Assembly: GCF_015207035.1 (NCBI RefSeq)
Contig: NZ_JADEXQ010000024.1
Coordinates: forward strand, 1 to 61,316
DNA: 61,316 nt
Reading direction: 5' to 3'
Origin: Romeriopsis navalis LEGE 11480
GTDB taxonomy: Bacteria; Cyanobacteriota; Cyanobacteriia; Leptolyngbyales; Leptolyngbyaceae
Part shown: positions 46,720 to 53,795 of the stretch, piece by piece
How the letters are laid out: each line of letters begins with the position of its first letter
How positions within the stretch are numbered: position 1 is the first letter of the stretch
Translations under genes and position numbers: made by a program
The notes under the pieces: generated by a model
Told to the model about the DNA's origin: nothing
Databases searched by the model: none
The model's input: only the letters and a program-made list of their open reading frames with translations

Positions 46720-46900
46720 CCCGGCTGCTAGCTAGTCCATTGGTGGACTTTTGAGATGAATTATGTCGCTCCGGTTTTGCATGAATCGGGGCGGCGTTTT
46801 TGTGAAAAAGCATTTTATTTCAGTGGGATTACGGAAAACCGCATATGTGCCAGTGAAGGAACTGTATGTACCCACAAGCAAGTATTAGGATTTAAGTTCT

Positions 46901-47428
46901 ATGCGTTCCCTTCCGCTCTGTCGCACATTATCAATTTTGGCAATTTTTGCGGCGATGGCGCAGCCGACGATCGCAACGGCCCGCTCATCGAATCAAATTG
47001 CCTCACGGAATACACCCGTCTGCTATGTGCAGTTTTCGGGGCAGTCCATGCGTAGCCTCGATCGACTCTGTGGTGTGGGCAAGCAAAGCAACCTGATTGA
47101 TTTGACGATTGATCGCAATGGGGATGGTGTCCCGGATCAATTAGTCGCTGCAATTCGTTCCTATCGAGCGGCGATCCGCAGTGCCCGCAGTTCCGAAGAT
47201 TATCAGATGGCTCGACAAAAGCTTGATGCGCAGCTGCCCTACTCGAATAATGTGAAACAGCTCCAAGCCCAACAGCGACAGCTCCAGAAACAGCTGAAAG
47301 GGGCAACTCGAACGCAGCGGCGACAGATTTATCGTCAGATGAGGCCACTACGAACCAAGATGTACCGTGATGCAAGCTATACCAAAATTCAACGGGAAAT
47401 TGCCAAGGCTTATCGTGTTTTGAATTAG
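46901..47428 (+). CDS. Secreted calcium-loop protein, tandem paralogue 3 of 4
   Basis: A 175-residue protein with signal peptide (MRSLPLCRTLSILAIFAAMA, cleavage near ATA-RS), Cys pair (PVCYVQFSGQSMRSLDRLCG), loop DRNGDGVPDQL and Gln/Arg-rich helices (LQAQQRQLQKQLKGATRTQR). It is nearly identical to paralogue 4 over most of its length, with third-position differences, so these two are the youngest duplicates. The leader and a hairpin terminator at 47522-47563 separate them. Probably periplasmic and monocistronic. Confidence 0.8.
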   Translation: MRSLPLCRTLSILAIFAAMAQPTIATARSSNQIASRNTPVCYVQFSGQSMRSLDRLCGVGKQSNLIDLTIDRNGDGVPDQLVAAIRSYRAAIRSARSSEDYQMARQKLDAQLPYSNNVKQLQAQQRQLQKQLKGATRTQRRQIYRQMRPLRTKMYRDASYTKIQREIAKAYRVLN

Positions 47429-47521
47429 CCGTTTGCGTTGAATGCTGTGGGCTGATTGATGTTGCAGCGTCTTGCTTGCAGGCCGGTTGCTTAAGGCCAC
47501 GACTAAGGTTAACTGCGGCTG

Positions 47522-47563
47522 ACCGCGCCTTACCGAACTTCTATCGGTAAGGCGTGGTTTTTT
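47522..47563 (+). terminator. Terminator after paralogue 3
   Basis: A 15-bp stem (ACCGCGCCTTACCGA / TCGGTAAGGCGTGGT, one G-T pair), 7-base loop, then six T. Confidence 0.9.
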
Positions 47564-47685
47564 GGGTGATTTTTGGATTTGCGCAGTTTGGATTTGCTCA
47601 AATTGCTTACCGGGAAAATTGCATAACCATGAAGGCTGAGAACGTAATTAACCAATGTTCCGCTCACGTCATAAGGACAAATTTT

Positions 47686-48216
47686 ATGCGTTCTCTTCAG
47701 CTCTGCCGCACTTTATCCGTTTTAACAATCTTTGCGGCGATGGCGCAGCCAATGATGGCTAGCGCTCGATCATCGAATCAAATTGCCTCACGGAATACAC
47801 CGATTTGCTATGTGCAGTTTTCGGGGCAATCGATGCGTAGCCTCGATCGACTCTGTGGTGTGGGGAAGAAAAGCAACATGATTGATCTGACGATCGATCG
47901 CAATGGCGACGGTGTCCCCGATCAGCTACTGGCCGCAATTCGGACCCATCGAGCGGCGATGCGTAGCGCTCGCAGTTCGGAAGATTATCAGATGGCGCAA
48001 CAAAAGCTCGATGCGAAACTGCCTTACTCAAATCAAGTGAAGCAGCTCCAAGCCCAACAGCGTCAGCTCCAAAAACAGTTGAAAGGCGCAACCCGATCGC
48101 AACGCCGCCAGATCTATCGCCAAATGGACCCAATTCAACGCAAGATCTACCAGGATCCGAGCTATAAAAAGATCCAACGGGAGATTTCCAAGGCTTATCG
48201 TGCCATGAATTCTTAA
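47686..48216 (+). CDS. Secreted calcium-loop protein, tandem paralogue 4 of 4
   Basis: The ATG at 47686 (MRSLQLCRTLSVLTIFAAMA) follows AAGGACAAATTTT; an earlier start at 47554 would read through a leader that resembles those of the sister genes. It has 176 residues: signal peptide, Cys pair (PICYVQFSGQSMRSLDRLCG), loop DRNGDGVPDQL, helical C-terminus (DPIQRKIYQDPSYKKIQREI). It is close to paralogue 3 in both DNA and protein. Behind the terminator of paralogue 3 it must have its own promoter. Confidence 0.8.
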   Translation: MRSLQLCRTLSVLTIFAAMAQPMMASARSSNQIASRNTPICYVQFSGQSMRSLDRLCGVGKKSNMIDLTIDRNGDGVPDQLLAAIRTHRAAMRSARSSEDYQMAQQKLDAKLPYSNQVKQLQAQQRQLQKQLKGATRSQRRQIYRQMDPIQRKIYQDPSYKKIQREISKAYRAMNS

Positions 48217-48274
48217 ATGCCGATGATCATCTCCACGGCTCCCGAACCTGATTGTGTCGCAGCAGGCGCTGTAG

Positions 48275-49258
48275 TTACTCGCTGAGATCCGTTACGGGGT
48301 GGGAACTGTCGCGTTTCGTTGTCTTCCCTGTGGGATAAGGCGTGATGTTTTTGGCTTGGGCTGGTAGTGTGGCTTGTTTTTGGCCTTGCCAACGGGCGTT
48401 GAGACAGAGTAAACCGATCGGCGTACTGACGAGGTCCACGCTATCGGCTCGGCGCAGCAATAGTTTGACGATGGCGATCGGGAGTTCTTTAAGGAGCCAC
48501 CGGAGCAAGCGTTGCCCGTAGAGCGATAGTGATGGTTGCTCCATCAAGGCAATGCCGTGGATGTCATGCAGATATTGGTTGGAACGGCCATAGCGTCGCC
48601 ATTGGCTCAATAACTCGTCGAAGCTGCGGCGATGGCGGTGCCGGACGATCGCGCTGTCCGCAAACACATATTCCCAAGCCGTTTCTTGTAAAATGCGCCA
48701 GCAAATATCGGCGTCGCCGCCGGTGGTGAGATGGGGCCGGAATAGGTCAATTTCCTGGAAGATACTAGCCCGGATGCCCACGTTGGCGGTTTGGCCGTAG
48801 GGCCGGAAAGCGTTGGCGAGCGTGTGTTTTTGGGAGAGAGTTTCCTGGCGATCGGCGTAGCGCTCCAGGAGACTATTGCCCGGCAAGGCTTGGATTTCGC
48901 CGACGACAATACCAACGGATGGGTCATTAAAGCCGGCGACTAAATCCAATAACCACTGCGGTTCGGGCCGACAATCGGCATCCGTAAAGGCCAGCAGTGA
49001 GCCTTGGGCTGCGACAATGCCACAATTGCGCGCGGCGTAGGAACCCCGAATTTCGGCTTCTCGTAGTGCGGTGATGTCATCGGTTGCCTGGAGGATTTCC
49101 CACGTGCGATCGTGACTGCCATTATCGACCAGCAGAAATTCGATGCGATCGAGGGGATAAGTCTGAGCGCGCAAACAATCGAGCAAATCAGGTAGATCAT
49201 CTTCGCCGTTATAAATCGGGATGATCACAGAGACAAAAGGCAGCAATTGAGAAACCAT
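48275..49258 (-). CDS. Family 2 glycosyltransferase
   Basis: Start at the ATG at 49258 (MVSQLLPFVSVIIPIYNGED), where family-like sequence begins; upstream residues make no sense. The 327 residues hold a GT-A fold: VIIPIYNGEDDL, nucleotide-binding DNGSHDRT near residue 46, AFTDADCRPEPQWL with DxD near residue 95, and acceptor-site GGDADICWRI with the ED/DD-type acid near 187. No clear C-terminal membrane helix pair, so it acts at the cytoplasmic face on an envelope or exopolysaccharide acceptor. The tail is basic (GQKQATLPAQAKNITPY). Single gene converging on paralogue 4. Confidence 0.9.
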   Translation of the reverse strand: MVSQLLPFVSVIIPIYNGEDDLPDLLDCLRAQTYPLDRIEFLLVDNGSHDRTWEILQATDDITALREAEIRGSYAARNCGIVAAQGSLLAFTDADCRPEPQWLLDLVAGFNDPSVGIVVGEIQALPGNSLLERYADRQETLSQKHTLANAFRPYGQTANVGIRASIFQEIDLFRPHLTTGGDADICWRILQETAWEYVFADSAIVRHRHRRSFDELLSQWRRYGRSNQYLHDIHGIALMEQPSLSLYGQRLLRWLLKELPIAIVKLLLRRADSVDLVSTPIGLLCLNARWQGQKQATLPAQAKNITPYPTGKTTKRDSSHPVTDLSE

Positions 49259-49516
49259 GAGAGAAGACAAGAAATTCGCGGGTTTAGGGTGACGGAGCGC
49301 GGTTTTGCGATGCGGGATTAATCTAGAGGCATTCATCCAGGATGCGAACCGACTGCGACAAAACACCTGTGGCAGTGCATGACAGATTTAGGTTTAGTGT
49401 GCGCCGATCGAGGGATTTCCTAACAGTCTTTACTGAGCTTTAACCAGAAAAGTCCCCCGTTCGTTAATTTGATTCTCTACAATAGGGGCTTGTAATTTGT
49501 TTACTTGGGTGCCGTA

Positions 49517-49783
49517 GTGTCAGACCCCGCTGATTTCAATAAGGAGCAGTTTATGTATCCCCGGGCGAAGTATCGCGGGGAATTTACGCCGGAGAATTTG
49601 GCCTTTAACGCCAATTTGCAGGAATTTGCGCAGCGCGTTTCGACCTTGTGTAGTTTGGAAACCTCGGGCAAGATTCCCCCCGAGGAGACTTACAAGGAAA
49701 TTAAAAAAATGTGGAAGGCGTTGAAGGCCTCGAAACGCAATTTGCTAGAAGATCGCTCGGATGGGACGACATCTAACGATTAG
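49517..49783 (+). CDS. Small conserved cyanobacterial protein (DUF7219-like)
   Basis: I take the GTG at 49517 (MSDPADFNKEQFMYPRAKYR), since family members have residues before the conserved YPRxxYRGEFTPENLAFNANLQEF block; the ATG at 49553 is the alternative. About 88 residues, soluble, all-helical after residue 25 (EFAQRVSTLCSLETSGKIPPEETYKEIKKMWKAL). The family is confined to cyanobacteria and of unknown role as far as I recall. Single gene, converging on livG. Confidence 0.8.
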   Translation: MSDPADFNKEQFMYPRAKYRGEFTPENLAFNANLQEFAQRVSTLCSLETSGKIPPEETYKEIKKMWKALKASKRNLLEDRSDGTTSND

Positions 49784-49838
49784 CAGGGAGCGGCGTAAAC
49801 CACTGGCATAAATTGCTATGGCAACCTATAGCCACGAT

Positions 49839-50594
49839 TTACTGGCCGAGATAAGCCTCAAGCACTTGGGCATTGGTCTGGACTTCTTCGGGGGTGCCGA
49901 CGGCGAGGTTTGCGCCTTCGGCTAAGACCCAGACGCGATCGCACAGGGACATAATCACATCCATGTTGTGCTCGATCACGAGGAAGGTCACGCCTTCTTT
50001 GTTCCAAGTCTGAATGTAGTCACAGATTTGATTGATTAAAGTGGGATTCACACCGGCAGCGGGTTCGTCGAGCAAAATCAGCTTGGGCTGCATCATCAGG
50101 GCACGGCCAATTTCGAGCAGCTTGCGTTGTCCGCCTGAGAGTCCCCCGGCGTAGTCATGGGCTTTTTCCACCAGCCCGATCGAGTCAAGAATTTCCATAG
50201 CGTGGGCCTTGGCCAACCGTTCTTCTTTACGAATTCTGCCGGGTTGGAGCCAGACGTTGAAGAAATTTTCGCCAGTTTGATGCTGGGTGGCGAGGAGGAG
50301 GTTTTCTAAGACCGAGAGGCGGGATAGGGCTTTGGCCACTTGAAAGGTGCGGACCATGCCTTGACGGGCAATGCGATGGGACGGCATCGTCTGGACGGCT
50401 TGACCGTTGAAGATGACTTCGCCAGTGTCGGGGGTGATGAAGTTGGAGAGCAGATTGAAGAGGGTGGTTTTACCCGCACCGTTGGGGCCGATCAGCCCGG
50501 TGATGCTGCCTTCGACGACATCGATCGTGGCATTGTTGACAGCCGGGACGCCGCCGAAACTTTTGTGCAGGTTTTTGGCTTGAAGCAGTGTCAT
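49839..50594 (-). CDS. livG: Branched-chain amino-acid-type ABC transporter ATPase LivG
   Basis: A 251-residue LivG-type ABC ATPase: Walker A GPNGAGKTTLF near residue 37, signature LSGGQRKLLEIGRAL near 150, Walker B LILLDEPAAGVNP and the LivG-type NQICDYIQTWNKEGVTFLVIEHNMDVI. Energises uptake of neutral or branched-chain amino acids, or urea in the Urt branch; the sequence does not separate these cleanly. It starts 43 bases after livM in the same operon. LivF, LivH and the binding protein are not in the window. Confidence 0.92.
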   Translation of the reverse strand: MTLLQAKNLHKSFGGVPAVNNATIDVVEGSITGLIGPNGAGKTTLFNLLSNFITPDTGEVIFNGQAVQTMPSHRIARQGMVRTFQVAKALSRLSVLENLLLATQHQTGENFFNVWLQPGRIRKEERLAKAHAMEILDSIGLVEKAHDYAGGLSGGQRKLLEIGRALMMQPKLILLDEPAAGVNPTLINQICDYIQTWNKEGVTFLVIEHNMDVIMSLCDRVWVLAEGANLAVGTPEEVQTNAQVLEAYLGQ

Positions 50595-50637
50595 GAGTCA
50601 ACGGGTGGTGATGGTTATGGGCTGGTGCGGTTGGGGA

Positions 50638-51780
50638 TTAGCGACCCAGGGTGAGTTCGTCTTTATTGCCGAGGATGCCTTGGGGCCGCGATACCATGAG
50701 CACCATTAGAATCACCCCAATCAACATGATGCGGAGTGCGCCGATCTGATCGGCTTCGAGTCCAGAGAGCAGGGGAACTTGGCCCAGATCACGGGTAATG
50801 GCGCTGTAGGCCCAAAAAATTGCGGCACCGAGCAGGATGCCGGGATTACTGCCCGCGCCGCCCAGCACGACGATCGTCCAAGTGGTGAAGGTGATGTTGG
50901 TCTGGTATTGCGTCGGATAAATATTGCTGAGCTGCCAGGCTTGGAACACGGCCCCGATACCCGCAATAAATCCGCCAATCATCAGGGATTGCAACTTGTA
51001 GAAGAAGATATTTTTGCCTAGTGCGCGGGGGATTTCCTCGTCTTCGCGAATGGCTTTTAGGACTCGACCCCAAGGGGAGTGGACCAGTTTTTCGAGGGCG
51101 ACGTAAACGATCGCTAAGGTAATCACCGAAACGAACAGGAGGCCATTTTGGGCGGAATTGGCGCGGAAGTTGAGGAGGGAACCGGCACAGGCGCCGTAGA
51201 GGATAAACCCCACAATTGCCAGGACCGCCGCCCAAAATCCGGTGAAGGCCATGGCCAGACCTTTGGCTGACTGAAGTTTTTTCCAAAAATAACGCCCCAC
51301 TTTCCACGCACCGAAGCCGACGATCGCCGTAAACACGGCCACCATGCCGTAGCGAGTGAAGAGGGTGGGGCGGAACGTTTCGAGCGGCAATTTAAAGCCT
51401 TGAATCCCGAACGTTCCTTTAGTCAGCCATTCTTCATTCACGGCCACGAGGCGAATAATCTCCGAGAAGCCGATCGTCACGATGGCCAGGTAGTCTTCCC
51501 GCAGGCGCAGGGTGGAAATGCCCATAATCAGACCGAGTAAAGCGGCGAGTAGGCCCCCAGCGAGGACGGCCAAAAAGATCGGGACACCGGCCAGATTCAG
51601 CAAAATTGCGGTGTAGGCACCGATCGCCATAAATCCGGCATGGCCGAAGTTCAAGAGACCGGTGAAGCCCCAGTGGAGATTGAGACCGAGGGAGAAAATC
51701 GCGTAGATCGAGGCGATCGTCACTAAGAAAACCAGATAATCCGGAGAAAACATTCCCAAAGTTGCACGTGAGAAGGGCAA
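50638..51780 (-). CDS. livM: Branched-chain amino-acid-type ABC permease LivM
   Basis: A 380-residue permease with about ten hydrophobic helices and the LivM signatures LGLNLHWGFTGLLNFGHAGFMAIGAY near residue 30 and RALGKNIFFYKLQSLMIGGFIAGIGA near 255, the latter the ATPase-coupling loop. Longer than the E. coli protein because of an extra loop around residue 165-190 (FWKKLQSAKGLAMAFTG), which is common in cyanobacteria. It forms the membrane channel with LivH. First gene of the livM-livG operon; the partner permease is elsewhere. Confidence 0.92.
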   Translation of the reverse strand: MPFSRATLGMFSPDYLVFLVTIASIYAIFSLGLNLHWGFTGLLNFGHAGFMAIGAYTAILLNLAGVPIFLAVLAGGLLAALLGLIMGISTLRLREDYLAIVTIGFSEIIRLVAVNEEWLTKGTFGIQGFKLPLETFRPTLFTRYGMVAVFTAIVGFGAWKVGRYFWKKLQSAKGLAMAFTGFWAAVLAIVGFILYGACAGSLLNFRANSAQNGLLFVSVITLAIVYVALEKLVHSPWGRVLKAIREDEEIPRALGKNIFFYKLQSLMIGGFIAGIGAVFQAWQLSNIYPTQYQTNITFTTWTIVVLGGAGSNPGILLGAAIFWAYSAITRDLGQVPLLSGLEADQIGALRIMLIGVILMVLMVSRPQGILGNKDELTLGR

Positions 51781-51967
51781 CAGGATTTTACCGCAGTCTG
51801 TGGAATTTCCTGGTAGTGGTTCTGGCGAGGGGGAAAATGCCGGGGCCGTTTTTCAGGTCAGATTTACGCAACCAAGGGGGAGCGGATTTGGCTATGCTGA
51901 GTTTGGATAGTGCGCTGGGTTTGTTGGATCGATGTGACCGGTTCGGACTTTAGTATTTGATAAAGCG

Positions 51968-52180
51968 ATGAAATCCTTACGTAATCGAGCACATCATTTG
52001 ATTGATCTGCTGCCTCAGAGTGATTTGGCGCAGATTTGGGTGGCGATGGAAACGCAGTACTATGACCTTTACGCGCAGCGGGCGATCGATACGGCCAAGC
52101 GGAATTTTCGTCCCGGAGATGTCTTGAACCGGGAGGAAGCCTTGGAGTCTTTGATGTCGGATGATTCGACGATGTTTTAG
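51968..52180 (+). CDS. Putative antitoxin of a type II toxin-antitoxin pair
   Basis: A 70-residue soluble protein: N-terminal helix RNRAHHLIDLLPQSDLAQIWVAM, middle YYDLYAQRAIDTAKRNFRPGD and an acidic end (LNREEALESLMSDDSTMF). It is compact and charged, as small antitoxins are. A ParE/RelE-like toxin gene follows 68 bases later in the same direction. No DNA-binding fold can be named from sequence alone; the call depends on the neighbour. Confidence 0.65.
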   Translation: MKSLRNRAHHLIDLLPQSDLAQIWVAMETQYYDLYAQRAIDTAKRNFRPGDVLNREEALESLMSDDSTMF

Positions 52181-52248
52181 GGGATCGGTGCATTTGCTTC
52201 TGATGTACACCATGACGATCGCCCTGGAGGCGATAATTAGGAGCATTT

Positions 52249-52551
52249 ATGACGATGGCGAAGCATGTGCCGGGGGTTCGATTGAGCACACCCGCAAAGG
52301 TTGAGGTTTTGTATGAGCGATCGTTTATCCGGGATCTCAAGGGTATGAAGCTTGATCCGGCGGATAAGATCGAGCAGTTTGTCTTTAGCGACTTTTTTGA
52401 GACGAATGATTTTCGGGGGTTGCCGGAGTTTCGGGCGTTGCCGAATAGCGATATTTTCTATCGCTTTACTTGGGCGAATCATTTGATCTGTATTGAGGTG
52501 ACGGGGCAGATTATTAAGTTTGTGCGGGCGCTGCCAAAGCCGCCGGTTTAG
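52249..52551 (+). CDS. RelE/ParE-family toxin
   Basis: A 100-residue protein with the RelE/ParE pattern: ERSFIRDLKGMKLDPADKIEQFVFSDF as helical hairpin, then strands GLPEFRALPNSDIFYRFTWANHLICIEVTGQIIKFVRAL, with Arg and Phe at the usual core positions. TAGGAG stands 9 bases before the ATG. Members cleave mRNA on the ribosome or poison gyrase; which applies here is not visible. The classical partner order antitoxin-toxin is kept with the upstream 70-residue gene. Confidence 0.75.
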   Translation: MTMAKHVPGVRLSTPAKVEVLYERSFIRDLKGMKLDPADKIEQFVFSDFFETNDFRGLPEFRALPNSDIFYRFTWANHLICIEVTGQIIKFVRALPKPPV

Positions 52552-52608
52552 GCCGATCGTGCCAGTTCCCTTTCCAGTCGAGTTAAGACACAGGTTGTCT
52601 GCGTCAGC

Positions 52609-53613
52609 TTAAGATGTTGCCGGTAGTTGCACGAGATTGGGGCAGATTCGATCGTTGTCTAAGTCGTTGATATTGGCGAGGGTGGTTTCGGCGATATTTT
52701 GCATCGCGTCTTCGGTGAAGAAGGCTTGGTGGGCGGTGATGAGGACGTTGGGGAAGGTGGTGAGTCGCTGGAATATATCGTCTTGGATGATGCGATCGGA
52801 CAGGTCTTCAAAGAATAAGTCCGATTCCTGTTCGTAGACATCGAGGGCGAGGGCGCCAATTTTTTCGGATTTCAAGCCTTTAATCACTGCTTGGGTGTCG
52901 ATCAGGCCACCGCGACTGGTGTTGACGAGCATGACGCCTTGTTTCATGTTTGTGATCGCGGCGTCATCAATCAGGTGATGGCTGTCGGGGGTGAGGGGAC
53001 AGTGCAGAGTGATGATGTGCGATTGGGTCAGGAGTTGATCGAGGGGGACGTATTTGACGCCGATCGCGGTTAAGTCAGCGTTTTCGTGGAGGTCGTAGGC
53101 GAGGATTTCGAGGCCGAAGCCGTTGGCGATCTGGGCGACGATTTGACCAATGCGACCGGTGCCGATGATGCCGATCGTTCGGTTGTGGAGGTCGTAGCCA
53201 AGTAAGCCTTCGAGGGCAAAGTTGCCTTCCCGGACGCGATTGTGGGCGCGGTGGATTTTGCGGTTGAGGGTGAGGATGAGGCCGAAGGTATGTTCGGCGA
53301 CGGCGTAGGGGGAGTAGGCGGGGACGCGGACGACTTGGAGGTCGAGGGCGGCGGCTTTGGCGAGATCGACGTTGTTGAATCCGGCGCAGCGCAGGGCGAG
53401 GATGCGGGTGCCGTTGCGGGCGAGGATTTCGAGGGTGATGTCGTCGGGTTCGTCGTTGACGAAGATGCAGACGGTGGTGAAGCCTTGGGCGAGGCTGGCG
53501 GTTTGTTGGGTGAGTTTGGTTTCGAAGAAGGTGAGGTCGTAGTTATAGGTTTGATTCGCGGCGTCGAAGAATTGCCGATCGTAGGGTTTGGTGCTAAAGA
53601 CGGCGATTTTCAT
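52609..53613 (-). CDS. D-2-hydroxyacid dehydrogenase (D-lactate type)
   Basis: A 334-residue NAD-dependent dehydrogenase. NAD-binding motif GTGRIGQIVAQIANGFGLEILAYD near residue 150, substrate Arg in NTSRGGLIDTQAV near 234, Glu in the ALDVYEQESD segment and His in LITAHQAFFTEDAM near 295. FFEDL and the closing helix fit the D-lactate dehydrogenase (LdhA) subgroup, which reduces pyruvate to D-lactate in fermentation or darkness. The start MKIAVFSTKPYDRQFFDAAN is typical. Single gene, minus strand. Confidence 0.93.
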   Translation of the reverse strand: MKIAVFSTKPYDRQFFDAANQTYNYDLTFFETKLTQQTASLAQGFTTVCIFVNDEPDDITLEILARNGTRILALRCAGFNNVDLAKAAALDLQVVRVPAYSPYAVAEHTFGLILTLNRKIHRAHNRVREGNFALEGLLGYDLHNRTIGIIGTGRIGQIVAQIANGFGLEILAYDLHENADLTAIGVKYVPLDQLLTQSHIITLHCPLTPDSHHLIDDAAITNMKQGVMLVNTSRGGLIDTQAVIKGLKSEKIGALALDVYEQESDLFFEDLSDRIIQDDIFQRLTTFPNVLITAHQAFFTEDAMQNIAETTLANINDLDNDRICPNLVQLPATS

Positions 53614-53733
53614 GGGGATGCCCGCTTCCTAATTTGCCTTCATTCTAGGAACGATGCAGAGCGGATTTACTGAAGGAAACCTATTGTTTGAAGTAAGCAA
53701 TCCTGTAGTTTTGTGTATGAATTTTCTGTTAAT

Positions 53734-53795
53734 AGTTTTCAGTGCTCAGGTGTCAGTGTGGTTTTGAAAACTGATGGCTGACTACTGAGAACTCT
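53734..53795. repeat. TCAG-rich dispersed repeat copy (with NACHT stop)
   Basis: An imperfect hairpin made of GTTTTCAGTGCTCAGG-like and CTGAAAACTGATGGCTGACT-like words. It shares GAGTTYTCAGTWGTCA-type sequence with the copy at 60574-60616. Its right edge includes the last four codons and stop of the NACHT gene. Confidence 0.65.
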
